Shown here piece after piece: positions 1-8,449 of a DNA stretch of 64,000 bases. Numbering within the stretch: the first letter of the stretch is position 1; each line of letters opens with the position of its first letter. The translations under genes were made by a program, and so were the position numbers. This DNA comes from Dakarella massiliensis (GTDB lineage Bacteria; Pseudomonadota; Gammaproteobacteria; Burkholderiales; Burkholderiaceae_F), in contig NZ_CVTY01000006.1 of assembly GCF_001182045.1 (NCBI RefSeq), positions 124,001 to 188,000 of the forward strand, in the 5' to 3' direction. The notes beneath the pieces were generated by a model. That model was not told where the DNA came from. It ran no database searches and worked only from the letters and a program-made list of their open reading frames with translations.

Positions 1-103
1 GGGTCTTCTCAAGCGTCTCAGCCATCAGCCAAAGCACGTGAACGGTCTCCGGGGCAACGCCCTTCGAAAGCTGCTCAACTGCCTGTTCAAGATTCTTATC
101 CAT
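1..103 (-). CDS. Unidentified protein, N-terminus only (runs off window)
   Basis: An open frame on the minus strand starts with ATG at 103 (MDKNLEQAVEQLSKG...) and is still open at base 1, giving 34 residues. They look helical and hydrophilic with no signal peptide. The gene lies about 145 bases downstream of the formate dehydrogenase gamma gene in the same direction, so it may be the last gene of that operon, for example an accessory factor. I do not recognise the family, and no strong ribosome binding site is visible. Confidence 0.5.
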   Translation of the reverse strand, partial: MDKNLEQAVEQLSKGVAPETVHVLWLMAETLEKT

Positions 104-164
104 GGTTTGAAACTCTTTTTAAGTTATTGGATTTGATGTTTTTAAACCGGGTACTGCTTTAGGG

Positions 165-204
165 GTCCCTGGGAGGAGGGGCGCGAGGCCCCCCGCATCC
201 CTGG
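165..204 (-). terminator. GC-rich hairpin between fdnI and the next gene
   Basis: A G-rich stretch and a C-rich stretch pair around a short loop (core GGGGC/GCCCC) just after the fdnI stop. No clear U-run follows on the minus strand, so it may be a partial terminator or an mRNA-stabilising hairpin rather than a full stop. Confidence 0.35.
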
Positions 205-248
205 TACTGCCGCTCTGATGAAACTAGAGCTTTACTGCGTGTTGCTTC

Positions 249-956
249 TTACTTCTTTTCGGTGGTCACGCCTTCACCGGTGCCGAGGCGGGTGTTAGCC
301 CAGTAGCCCCAGTGGTAGGCGGCGTCAGCTTCAGAGACCTTGCCGTCACCCCACATGAGGTTGGCAGTGCCCTTGTACGGCTGGAAGATGCCGGCGCCAA
401 GGTAGATGTGGCCAAGACCGAAGACGATGATCACGAGGAACCCGATGTCGTGGATGATGTGGGCAGCCCAGATGAGGGAAGCCGACATCGCGATACCGGT
501 GGAGCCAGGAAGCCAGCCGGCTTCAGCCCACATCACGAGGCCCGAAAGAGCCATCAGGATGCCCATGATCACGAGACCGCCGTCAGCCATACGCTGCGCG
601 CCCTTCACTTCGTGCTGCGGAGGCATATGGACCTTCTGCGGGTTGAAGAGGTAAGGCACGAACTTGCGGGCGAATTCCCAGTCGTCCTTATCCCACTTGC
701 CGAAGATGTTGTTCTTGAAGAGGTGCGCGGCACCCTTCGGAAAACGAACGAGAGCGATCAGCGGGAAGAGGATGAACGGCACCGCGGCGATACGGTGCAG
801 CATGCGCATCCAGTAGACGAACGTTCCGCCAAGAGCCTCGGAGATCGCCGGCGTGAAAACCGCGACGCCGGTGAGAGCGAGGAAAATGCAGGACACCGCA
901 GCGACACCGTGGGTCACACGGGCGAGACGGGAGTGGCGCTGGATATAGCGAGTCAT
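249..956 (-). CDS. fdnI: Formate dehydrogenase, gamma subunit (cytochrome b556)
   Basis: This 235-residue membrane protein anchors the formate dehydrogenase in the inner membrane and passes electrons from the beta subunit through two b hemes to quinone. Four hydrophobic helices are visible (about 12-35, 50-68, 126-146, 160-185). Candidate heme-ligand histidines sit in helix 1 (THGVAAV), helix 2 (MLHRIAA) and helix 4 (AAHIIHDIG), matching the FdnI/FdoI pattern. Its ATG follows directly on the fdnH stop (TAAATG), and its Shine-Dalgarno GGAGG lies inside fdnH, so translation is probably coupled. It is cotranscribed with fdnGH. The symbol is by family; it could equally be named fdoI or fdhI. Confidence 0.93.
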   Translation of the reverse strand: MTRYIQRHSRLARVTHGVAAVSCIFLALTGVAVFTPAISEALGGTFVYWMRMLHRIAAVPFILFPLIALVRFPKGAAHLFKNNIFGKWDKDDWEFARKFVPYLFNPQKVHMPPQHEVKGAQRMADGGLVIMGILMALSGLVMWAEAGWLPGSTGIAMSASLIWAAHIIHDIGFLVIIVFGLGHIYLGAGIFQPYKGTANLMWGDGKVSEADAAYHWGYWANTRLGTGEGVTTEKK

Positions 957-1850
957 TTATTTTTCCTCCTTTTCTTCGAGGGCAGCCTTCAGTTCAGCGT
1001 CGGCCTTCACCTGCTGTTCCGGAGACCAGGTCTTCTTCGCTTCGTCGATCGTCAGATCATCGCGGTGATACTTGCGAGCCGAGATCCAGGAGAGTGCGAG
1101 ACCGGCAACGGTCGCGGCCGCGGCAATGCCGCCGAGCGGACGGAAGAGCTTGTGGGAGTCGTACACAGCCTTCTTCTGCGGATTGGTCGGGAGACCATAG
1201 GCCTCGTGACCGTGCTTGCAGACGTAGATCACGTGCAGACCGCCCATTTCGGTTTCACCGTAGACCTCAGCCTTGCTGAAGCCCTTAGCCTTCAGGACTT
1301 CAACGCGGGCCTTGGCCTTCGCGATCATTTCGTCGCGGTTGCCGAAGCGGAGGGCTTCAGGCTGGCAGGTCTTCACGCAGGCCGGGATACCGCCCTTCTC
1401 GAGACGGTCCATGCAGGCCGTGCACTTGTCGATCTTGTGATCGCCAGGACGGAAGCGCGGCACGTCGAACGGGCAGGCCGTACGGCAGTACTGGCAGCCG
1501 TTGCACTTCTCGGTGTCGAAGTTCACGATGCCGTTCTTGTCGTGGAACAGCGCGTGGCTCGAGCACACCTCGACGCAGGCAGCGTCCGTGCAGTGCATGC
1601 AGGAGCGGCGGCCGATAGCCCAGTTGATCGGCTGGAACTTGTTGCCGGACTCTTCCTCGTGGAAGGTCTGGATAAGACGCGTATCGCCATTCAGATCCAT
1701 CGGGCTCTGGAGGGAGCCAGAGAATTCCGTGACGTTGTGACCGAGCGGAGCGGGAAGTTCGTTCCACTGCTTGCACGCCACCTGGCAGCCCTTGCAGCCA
1801 GTGCAAAGGCTCGAGTCAAAGTAGATGGCGACATCATTAGGTTTTGCCAT
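957..1850 (-). CDS. fdnH: Formate dehydrogenase, beta subunit (4 x [4Fe-4S])
   Basis: This 297-residue electron-transfer subunit connects the catalytic subunit to the cytochrome b. Cys clusters for four [4Fe-4S] centres are visible: CTGCKGCQVACKQW near residue 17, CMHCTDAACVEVC near 90, CNGCQYCRTACPF near 120, and CTACMDR with CVKTC near 145-160. A single C-terminal membrane helix (about 240-258, GGIAAAATVAGLALSWI) would fix it to the periplasmic face, as in FdnH. An AGGAG lies about 7 bases before the ATG. It starts 23 bases after the fdnG stop and is directly followed by fdnI. Confidence 0.95.
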   Translation of the reverse strand: MAKPNDVAIYFDSSLCTGCKGCQVACKQWNELPAPLGHNVTEFSGSLQSPMDLNGDTRLIQTFHEEESGNKFQPINWAIGRRSCMHCTDAACVEVCSSHALFHDKNGIVNFDTEKCNGCQYCRTACPFDVPRFRPGDHKIDKCTACMDRLEKGGIPACVKTCQPEALRFGNRDEMIAKAKARVEVLKAKGFSKAEVYGETEMGGLHVIYVCKHGHEAYGLPTNPQKKAVYDSHKLFRPLGGIAAAATVAGLALSWISARKYHRDDLTIDEAKKTWSPEQQVKADAELKAALEEKEEK

Positions 1851-1873
1851 TATTTATCTCCTAGTCTCTCTGA

Positions 1874-4800
1874 TCAGGCCTTTTCGACGTTAACGAGGAA
1901 GCCGCGGTATTCCGGAATCTGGGAATTCGGGTCTCCGACGTTCGGCGTCAGGTCGTTCATCGTCCAGCGGTCGCTTGCGTAGCGGCCGATGAAGGAGAAG
2001 TGGTGCGGGCAGCCCAGGATGTGATGCGGCTTGCCGTCAACCATGACCGGCTTCAGACGCTTCGTCACCATGGCCTGGACGCGGACTTCGCCACGATTGT
2101 TCCAGACACGGACCAGGTCCTTGTTCTTGATGCCCTTTTCCTTCGCGAGTTCTTCAGACATTTCGACGAACGGACGCGGGCTGATTTCAACGAGCCACGG
2201 GCAGTTACGGGTCTGACCGCCAGCCTGCCAGTGTTCAACCACGGAGTAAGTCGTGGCGACGATCGGGAACTTATCCGGATCAGCACGCTTCACGGACGGG
2301 TCAGTCGTGTAAATCGCGCACGGATTGTTCTGAGAACCGTTGATCTGGTTCTTCACCGGGGATTCCCACGGCTCATAGTGCTCGGGGAGCGGACCGTCGG
2401 CCATGCCGTGATTCGGGAAGAGACGGGAGTACTGTTCCCAGGTCATCATGAAGGCCTTGTTGTTCGGCGGAACACCCTTGCCGTCCTTGGCAGCCACGAA
2501 ATCCGGCACGTCGTAGCAGACCCACTTCTGGGCCTTTTCGTCCCAGTGCAGGAGGTCGCGCTTCGGGTTCCACGGCTGGCCCTTCATGTCGGCAGCGCCG
2601 CGGTTATAGAGAATGCGGCGGTTGGCCGGCCACACCCAGGCCCAGTTCGGGAACACGCCGAGACCAGAGGGATCCTCGGAACCGCGGCGGTACACCGGCT
2701 GCTTCGTGTGATCGAGCGGAGCGTCGTCGTTCGTCCAGTAACCCACATAGATCCAGCAGCCGCAGGCGGAGGTGCCGTCAGCCTGGAGGTCAGCGTAGGT
2801 CTTCAGGAACTTGCCGGTCACGGTGTTGTAGCCATTCAGAGCGCGGGCAACGCGTTCCATGCTCCACTTGCCGTCAACCTTGTAGTCCCAGTTCACCTTC
2901 GTCACGGCCTCGGGGCACTTGCCGCCTTCCTTGCGGTAGAGGTCCTGAACGCGGGTGAAGATTTCGGACATCATCTCGAGGTCCCACTTCGCCTGGCCGA
3001 GCGGCGGCACAGCCTGTTCACGCCACTGCAGCATACGGCCGGAGTTCACGATGGAACCGGGGCGTTCGTAGATCAGGGCAGCCGGCAGACGATAGATTTC
3101 GGTCTTGCAGGACTTGACGTCGAACCCGGGTTCCTTCCAGAAGTCGGAGGTTTCCGTCGGGACGATATCGGAGACAACCATCCAGTCGAGCTTCGCGAGA
3201 CCGCGGCGGGCATTCGACGCGTTCGGAGCGAAGTGAGCGGGGTTCATGCCCCAGACGAAGTAGCCCTTCACCTTGCCGTCGCGCATACGGTTCCAGGTCG
3301 GAATCATGGAGGCATCACGGTATTCGTGCGGGAGCTTCGGCATCCAGTCGTAGCCATAGTCGTTCTCGACCGTGGCGTTTTCGCCGTACCACTCTTTCAG
3401 GATGGAGACCATGAACTTCGGCTTATTCGTGTAGTAGCCGTCAGCGTAGGTTTCCTTCGCGAGCCAGTCAGCGAGCTTCGGATGCTTGTCCTGACGCGGA
3501 TAGTTGAGGTAGCCAGGGAGGCCGTCAGAGGTAGCAGCGATGTCGGTGGAACCCTGAACGTTCGGTTCGCCGCGGAGCGCGTTCACGCCGCCGCCGGGGA
3601 CGCCGACGTTGCCAAGCAGCAGCTGAATCACAGCCATCGAGCGGCAGTTCTGGGAACCAAAGGTGTGCTGCGTTTCGCCGAGCGCGTAGAGGATCGTGCC
3701 GACGCGTTCACGCTTGCCGGTGGAGGTGTAAACCTGATAGACCTTCTCGAGGACTTCTTTATCGATACCGGTAACGGAAGAAACCTTGTCGAGCGCGTAG
3801 CGGGAATAGTGGCGCTTCATGATCTGGAACACGCAGTTCGGATCCTGCAGCGTCATGTCCTTCTTCGGCTCATGGACGGTCGGGTACTTGAACTTCGGGA
3901 CACCGGGCTTCGTCACCCAGTTCATCGCGCCCTTCGTATCCCACTCGCGGTCAGAGGCGGTCTGGTAGGACCAGGTCTCGTCGTCATACTTGTGGGTCTC
4001 GGGGTTGTAGCCCGTGAAGTGGCCGGATTCCGGATCGAACTTGAAGTCCGGGTTGATCAGGCACGGGGCGTTCGTGTAGTTCTTGACGTACTCATCCTGC
4101 CAGAGGTTGTTGGAGAGGATGTAGTTCATCATGCCGCCGAAGAAGGCGATGTCGGTACCCGGGCGGATGCAGGCGAAGAGGTCAGCCTGAGCGGCGGAAC
4201 GGGTGTAGCGGGGATCAACCACGATCCAGGTGCCGCCCTTACGCTGAGCGCGTTCGATGTAGCGGGAGGAAAGCGGGTGGGACTCAACGCTGTTCGAGCC
4301 GATCGACATGATGACGTCGGCGTTTTCGATGTCGCACCAGTGGGAGGTCATGGAGCCGCGGCCAAAGGTCGGGGCAAAGCCAGCCGGGGTGGAGGAGTGG
4401 CAGGGGCGGGTCTGGTTATCGATCTGAACGGAGCCAAGCGAACGGCAGAACTTCTGCACGAGCCAGGCTTCTTCCGTCTGCAGCTGGGCAGCGCCGATGG
4501 AGGCCATGCCGTCGTTGCGGTTCACGAGGACGCCGTCTTCGTATTCAACGAAGTTTTCGTCACGGGCCTTCTTCACGTGACGGGCGATTTCGTTAAAGGC
4601 GTCTTCCCAGGAGATGTCTTCCCACTTGTCGGAGCCGGGGCGGCGAACCTGCGGCTTCAGGAGGCGGGACTCGTTATGCTTCACCTTGCGGTCCGGCGTA
4701 ACGACGTTGCGGAGGTTGAACATGGTCGCGCCCTTCGGGCAGAGACCGCCTTTATTCACCGGATGATCCGGATCGCCTTCAAGGTTCACGAGTTCGCCGT

Positions 4801-4996
4801 TGCGAACAGAGCAGATCACACCGCAGCCGCCAGCGCAGTAGCAGCAGATGTTCGTGAATTCCTGGGTTGAAACGAGCTTGTATGGCTTCTTAGCCGTGTC
4901 GGCGGCAGCGTGCGCGAGGGACGGGGCAGCAGCGACAAAGCCGCTGGTGCCAAGAGCCATGCTGCGTTTGAAAAAACTTCTACGGGAGATCCCCAT
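1874..4996 (-). CDS. fdnG: Formate dehydrogenase, catalytic alpha subunit, Cys-type, Tat-exported
   Basis: This is the molybdenum/tungsten bis-MGD subunit that oxidises formate to CO2 in the periplasm. The frame is open to 5119, but the ATG at 4996 is the likely start: AGGAGG lies 9 bases upstream and the protein then begins with a Tat signal (SRRSFFKR, then a hydrophobic stretch ending ALAHAAA-like), giving 1040 residues, the usual FdnG size. A [4Fe-4S] motif (CCYCAGGCGVIC) follows the signal. At residue 199, where E. coli FdnG has selenocysteine, the codon is TGC in RPCHSS, so this is a Cys enzyme and needs no Sec machinery. Next comes the conserved APTFGRGSMTSHW. It is first in the fdnGHI operon. 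Confidence 0.95.
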   Translation of the reverse strand: MGISRRSFFKRSMALGTSGFVAAAPSLAHAAADTAKKPYKLVSTQEFTNICCYCAGGCGVICSVRNGELVNLEGDPDHPVNKGGLCPKGATMFNLRNVVTPDRKVKHNESRLLKPQVRRPGSDKWEDISWEDAFNEIARHVKKARDENFVEYEDGVLVNRNDGMASIGAAQLQTEEAWLVQKFCRSLGSVQIDNQTRPCHSSTPAGFAPTFGRGSMTSHWCDIENADVIMSIGSNSVESHPLSSRYIERAQRKGGTWIVVDPRYTRSAAQADLFACIRPGTDIAFFGGMMNYILSNNLWQDEYVKNYTNAPCLINPDFKFDPESGHFTGYNPETHKYDDETWSYQTASDREWDTKGAMNWVTKPGVPKFKYPTVHEPKKDMTLQDPNCVFQIMKRHYSRYALDKVSSVTGIDKEVLEKVYQVYTSTGKRERVGTILYALGETQHTFGSQNCRSMAVIQLLLGNVGVPGGGVNALRGEPNVQGSTDIAATSDGLPGYLNYPRQDKHPKLADWLAKETYADGYYTNKPKFMVSILKEWYGENATVENDYGYDWMPKLPHEYRDASMIPTWNRMRDGKVKGYFVWGMNPAHFAPNASNARRGLAKLDWMVVSDIVPTETSDFWKEPGFDVKSCKTEIYRLPAALIYERPGSIVNSGRMLQWREQAVPPLGQAKWDLEMMSEIFTRVQDLYRKEGGKCPEAVTKVNWDYKVDGKWSMERVARALNGYNTVTGKFLKTYADLQADGTSACGCWIYVGYWTNDDAPLDHTKQPVYRRGSEDPSGLGVFPNWAWVWPANRRILYNRGAADMKGQPWNPKRDLLHWDEKAQKWVCYDVPDFVAAKDGKGVPPNNKAFMMTWEQYSRLFPNHGMADGPLPEHYEPWESPVKNQINGSQNNPCAIYTTDPSVKRADPDKFPIVATTYSVVEHWQAGGQTRNCPWLVEISPRPFVEMSEELAKEKGIKNKDLVRVWNNRGEVRVQAMVTKRLKPVMVDGKPHHILGCPHHFSFIGRYASDRWTMNDLTPNVGDPNSQIPEYRGFLVNVEKA

Positions 4997-5008
4997 AAAA
5001 AGCCTCCT

Positions 5009-5580
5009 ATTTGCTTTGTTTTTGTAAATCCCGTTCGGGCCGGGCATGTCACGCATTCTAGGGATCAGTTTTTTCAGATCCAATAGGGAGGCGGGACTAA
5101 GCGAAGGAGGATTTAGCACTACATCCCGTGCATGAGGGATACAAGAAAACGCTATGGAATCAAAGCGGTATTCATTTTAGTAATAACGGTAGACCCCCAC
5201 AATGCACACATAAAATCTTTAATGTTTTCGGGGAATTCTTTCAGTTTCGCTTCAGATTTGAAACACGCCATATATTGGGGATGCGTGTTTTTGCTACGTC
5301 GGAAGGACTAGTTCTTTGGCCGGTACCGGCGTAGATACCGGTATACCGTTAGATGGAAATGATTCTCGTTACGTAAATTAGTTTAGCATAAAACTTTTTG
5401 AAAAGGGTACTTTTCGCGCCTGAAATGGACCTTAAGAAAGGAAAAAAATGGGGCGTGAAAGTGAAGAATCCCTGAAACAACGCCTCCTCCCGGAAAAGCC
5501 CGTTTTCCACGCCATCTTCCGCCCCGAAACGCGTTAAAGTGCGGGATAGATAACCTATTCACTGAATTTCGGATTTTCCC
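5009..5580. promoter_or_regulatory. Non-coding region upstream of fdnG, with two adjacent palindromes
   Basis: About 570 bases lie between fdnG (minus) and the first DUF805 gene (plus), with no convincing gene. Two perfect 10-base palindromes, CCGGTACCGG (5320-5329) and ATACCGGTAT (5335-5344), lie 15 bases apart centre to centre and share the TACCGG core. They could be a regulator site for the fdn operon. I cannot assign a regulator or a clear -10/-35 pair. Confidence 0.35.
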
Positions 5581-6034
5581 ATGCATCAGCTTCAGTTTTT
5601 CAGGACCTCAGGGCGGCTCCCGCGGCGTTTTTTTCTGGATCGGCGTCCTGCTTCTCCTGATCCTCCTCTCCTGCGCGGTGTTTGTGTCCGTGCTCCTCGC
5701 GGATGTGGCGCGGAGCGCGACGGGCTCTGAAACCGCGAGTTTCGCGGTGTTCGCGGGGCTTGGCGGCCTTTCCATAGCCGCCGGACTCTATTCCCTCACC
5801 TGCCTCATGAGTCAGAGACTGCATGACGCCGGAATGCCCGGCCCCTGGGCGCTTGGGTTCTACGCGCTCCTCGCGCTCGGGATCGCCGGGATCCGGTTTG
5901 GAGGAATCGCGGGAGCGTTGATGATTCTCCCCTTCGCGGGCCTCGTCTTCTTCGGCACCCGGCCGAGCGACCCGGCACACAATATCTATGGTGATCCGAT
6001 ATCAGCTCCGCTGCCGACTGACCCGCAGCTCTGA
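5581..6034 (+). pseudogene. DUF805 membrane protein, frameshifted at a T7 run
   Basis: The ATG at 5581 opens MHQLQFFRTSGRLPRRFF, which matches the RCFTxxGRxRRxPFW start of the other four DUF805 proteins nearby, but the frame is lost at seven T's (5628-5634). With one T fewer it reads straight into FFWIGVLLLLILL and on to the stop at 6034, with membrane helices, the signature QRLHDAG and a C-terminal NIYGDP. The downstream frame also has a GTG at 5678. So this is a near-complete family member with a one-base slip: a pseudogene, a slippery or phase-variable gene, or a sequencing error. Function of DUF805 is unknown. Confidence 0.75.
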
Positions 6035-6078
6035 CCCTCGCGGCCCCTCAGGCACACGGAAATCTAAATCATAAAAAA

Positions 6079-6094
6079 CCTCTATATATAGAGG
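6079..6094. promoter_or_regulatory. Perfect 16-base palindrome upstream of rarD
   Basis: CCTCTATATATAGAGG reads the same on both strands and ends 42 bases before the rarD start. No T-run follows, so it is more likely an operator or leader hairpin than a terminator. The regulator is unknown. Confidence 0.4.
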
Positions 6095-6136
6095 AGAATA
6101 TTCAGTAGACGAAAATCGACAGAAGGACGATGGAAA

Positions 6137-7087
6137 ATGACAACTCAGGCTCCCGATCTGAATAGTCCCTCAGCTGCACGCGCCGGCATCGCGGCCGGTG
6201 TCCTCGCCTATATCATCTGGGGCCTGATGCCGATCTACTGGCGGCTCCTTGGGGAGGCGTCGTCGCTTGAGATTCTCTGCCTCCGAATTATCGGGAGCCT
6301 CGTCTTCATCTTCGGGTACCTTGCGGCAAAAGGCCGGCTCGGTGAGCTTTCCGGTGTCGTCCGCGGACTTCGCTCGGATAGGCCGCTCGCCCTGCTGCTC
6401 GTTGGGGCCGCGTTTTTCTCAAGCGCGAACTGGCTCGTGAATATTGTGGGGGTGAATACCGGGCACGTGGTGGAGCTTGGTATCGGGATGTTCCTCACGC
6501 CTCTCATGTCGGTTGCTCTCGGAGTCGTGTTTTTCCGCGAGAAACTGACGCCGATCCAATGGATTTCCGTGGTGCTTCCTCTCATCGGTGTTCTCATTAT
6601 GATCTGGGGTCTCGGAAGAATTCCGTGGATCGCGATTCTGGTTTCGAGCACCTGGGCCGTCTACTCTGCGATCAAGAAGAAAGTGCCGCTTTCCGCCTGG
6701 ATCAGCCTCGCGGTCGAGCACGCCCTGATGCTCGTTCCGGCCGCGCTCTACCTCGTGTATCTGGAACGCGCCGGCGACATGTACTTCCTTCATGGGCACG
6801 GGCTGGAGCTTGATCTCGCGCTTCTCTTTGTCGGCTTTGTGACCGCGATCCCGATGATCGCCTTCTCCTACGCCGCCCCGCGCCTCCCGATGCTGATTCT
6901 CGGCTTCATCCAGTACCTGAACCCGATTCTTGTCACGTCGCTCGGGGTCCTCTTCTTCGGTGAGTCACTCACACGCGCTGAACTCATACCGCTCCTCTTT
7001 ATCTGGTCCGGGATCGCGATTTATCTCGCCTCTTCCATTGTCCGGAACCGCAGGGCGCTCCGTCTGAGACCCCAAAAACTCGGGTAA
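6137..7087 (+). CDS. rarD: RarD-type EamA/DMT permease
   Basis: This 316-residue inner-membrane protein has about ten helices in two EamA repeats. The start (GVLAYIIWGLMPIYWRLL), the ANWLVNIVGVNTGHVVELGIG-type region and LGFIQYLNPI near residue 258 are typical of RarD, the so-called chloramphenicol-sensitivity protein, a drug/metabolite-superfamily exporter whose natural substrate is not settled. The start ATG follows GAAGGACGATGGAAA. It sits between DUF805 genes but is unrelated to them, and is followed by a terminator at 7172. Confidence 0.9.
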   Translation: MTTQAPDLNSPSAARAGIAAGVLAYIIWGLMPIYWRLLGEASSLEILCLRIIGSLVFIFGYLAAKGRLGELSGVVRGLRSDRPLALLLVGAAFFSSANWLVNIVGVNTGHVVELGIGMFLTPLMSVALGVVFFREKLTPIQWISVVLPLIGVLIMIWGLGRIPWIAILVSSTWAVYSAIKKKVPLSAWISLAVEHALMLVPAALYLVYLERAGDMYFLHGHGLELDLALLFVGFVTAIPMIAFSYAAPRLPMLILGFIQYLNPILVTSLGVLFFGESLTRAELIPLLFIWSGIAIYLASSIVRNRRALRLRPQKLG

Positions 7088-7171
7088 AACCCCCAGAGAC
7101 ACAAAAATTCCTGCCTCATCCGGATACAAATGGAAACGTATCATCTAGACTGTAAGGCTTCAAAGGAATTG

Positions 7172-7204
7172 AAGCGGCGGAACGTCACTTTTCCGCCGCT
7201 TTTT
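7172..7204 (+). terminator. Rho-independent terminator after rarD
   Basis: An 11-bp stem (AAGCGGCGGAA / TTCCGCCGCTT) around a short loop is followed by T's. It separates rarD from the next DUF805 gene. Confidence 0.85.
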
Positions 7205-7266
7205 AAAGCAATTTTCTTCTGGCATCACCCCCGAGAGCGCCAGAAATTCATAAAAGAAAAAGCATC

Positions 7267-7641
7267 ATGTCTATCCGTTGCTTACACCCCTCAGGCCGTG
7301 TCCGCCGGAAGCCCTTCTGGCTCTGGGTTATTACCTTCTGGGTACTCGGCGGCATTGTCACCGCGGTGTTTTCTGACACCATCACGGAGATTTCGTCCGG
7401 TCTCGCGTACTATCAGGTGGATGGAGGCTTCAGTTTCCTCATCTGTTACGCGCTGCTCTATATCGCGAATTTCTTTATTCATATCCAGCGGCTTCATGAC
7501 GCGGGACACTCGGGCTGGTGGATGCTTTTCTTCTTCCTCTTCATGATGCTTTTCACGGTGATCATCGGACTCCTCCCCTCCGAGCATCAGGATAACCACT
7601 ACGGTCCTGACACCGACGCGAACGGCCGGTATCTCGGCTGA
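7267..7641 (+). CDS. DUF805 small membrane protein
   Basis: At 124 residues it is the shortest intact member of the local DUF805 set. It opens SIRCLHPSGRVRRKPFWLW, has three or four hydrophobic segments, the signature IQRLHDAGHSGWW near residue 77, and ends with LLPSEHQDNHYGPD and ANG. The first helix is probably preceded by a short basic amphipathic segment facing the cytoplasm. There is no good Shine-Dalgarno before the ATG. Family function is unknown. It is bounded by terminators on both sides, so it is probably its own transcription unit. Confidence 0.85.
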   Translation: MSIRCLHPSGRVRRKPFWLWVITFWVLGGIVTAVFSDTITEISSGLAYYQVDGGFSFLICYALLYIANFFIHIQRLHDAGHSGWWMLFFFLFMMLFTVIIGLLPSEHQDNHYGPDTDANGRYLG

Positions 7642-7664
7642 TCGCGGATCTGGATCCCAAGCGA

Positions 7665-7693
7665 AGCGCCTTCTCTCCTGAAGGCGCTTTTTT
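7665..7693 (+). terminator. Rho-independent terminator after DUF805 gene
   Basis: Stem AGCGCCTT / AAGGCGCT with an eight-base loop and a run of T's, 24 bases after the stop. Confidence 0.85.
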
Positions 7694-7894
7694 GTTGCCC
7701 GGCTTCTCCTCTTTTGCCGTCCTTCCCTATCCAACCAAAGCGATTATTTTTGTAAAACTCATTATCCGGATGCTATATACCCGGCTTCTGGCGTTATCAT
7801 TCTTTATGTAATGGAGATAAGAACTTAAACGGGAATTCAGTATCCGGATTGCCGCCCTGGTTCTGCGAATCACGCTTTTTTAAGGAAACGCGCC

Positions 7895-8383
7895 ATGGCT
7901 AAAACAAGCATCACTCAGAAAATCCGCTGCTTCACGCCTCGGGGCCGCATGAGACGGGCTCCCTACTGGCTCTGGAACATCTGTGTCGGCGCGTACTATG
8001 GTCTCATGACCTTTATCTGGCTCGCGTATCTCTATTGGCTGAATAACGGAGTGCCGGCGGGGTCTGAGAATCTCGACGCGGGGCTCGTCTGGTGGCTTCT
8101 CGCCCTGATCCCGGGCGTCATCTGCTCGGTCTTCCTTCTGATCCAGCGCGTGCACGATATCGGGATTTCCGGCTGGTGGCTCCTTCCGATCTGGATCGCG
8201 GTGGCGGTGATCGGCTGCTTCATTCCGCTCTGGATTCCGAGCACCATCGGAACGCTCGCGATCGGTTTCTGGCCGCCGCAGGCAAAAAACAACAAGTTCG
8301 GGCCGAACGTTGACGCGAATGGAGCCTTTATCTACCGGCTGCCGGAAGACAGAAAGCCCGATCCTTCCAAAGCCGCCGCCTGA
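7895..8383 (+). CDS. DUF805 membrane protein
   Basis: A 162-residue paralogue of the neighbouring DUF805 genes. It starts with a short hydrophilic leader, then IRCFTPRGRMRRAPYWLW, and has about four membrane helices, LIQRVHDIGISGWW near residue 82 (Leu to Val in the usual QRLHD), and the end motif KNNKFGPNVDANG. An AAGGA lies before the ATG. Function is unknown. Its own terminator follows at 8394. Confidence 0.87.
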   Translation: MAKTSITQKIRCFTPRGRMRRAPYWLWNICVGAYYGLMTFIWLAYLYWLNNGVPAGSENLDAGLVWWLLALIPGVICSVFLLIQRVHDIGISGWWLLPIWIAVAVIGCFIPLWIPSTIGTLAIGFWPPQAKNNKFGPNVDANGAFIYRLPEDRKPDPSKAAA

Positions 8384-8393
8384 TCCGCTACAC

Positions 8394-8426
8394 TGCCTGA
8401 GAGACCCCGTCTTTCAGGCATTTTTT
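8394..8426 (+). terminator. Rho-independent terminator after DUF805 gene
   Basis: Stem TGCCTGA / TCAGGCA with a 13-base loop followed by six T's; the next gene's AGGAG lies just beyond. Confidence 0.85.
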
Positions 8427-8449
8427 CTTTTTGGCTTAAGGAGTTAACC

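Noticed and set aside
4400..4402. Selenocysteine in FdnG
   Set aside because: The codon at the Sec position is TGC (Cys), not TGA.
2000..4870. 956-residue plus-strand open frame opposite fdnG (also 312-1982)
   Set aside because: Antisense shadow of the GC-rich formate dehydrogenase genes; no family features, no ribosome binding site, and the opposite strand is certain.
4997..5119. N-terminal extension of FdnG
   Set aside because: The extra 41 residues lie before an ideal AGGAGG and a complete Tat signal.
5128..5586. Short open frames upstream of the first DUF805 gene
   Set aside because: No ribosome binding site, no coding character, and they overlap each other and the fdnG leader.
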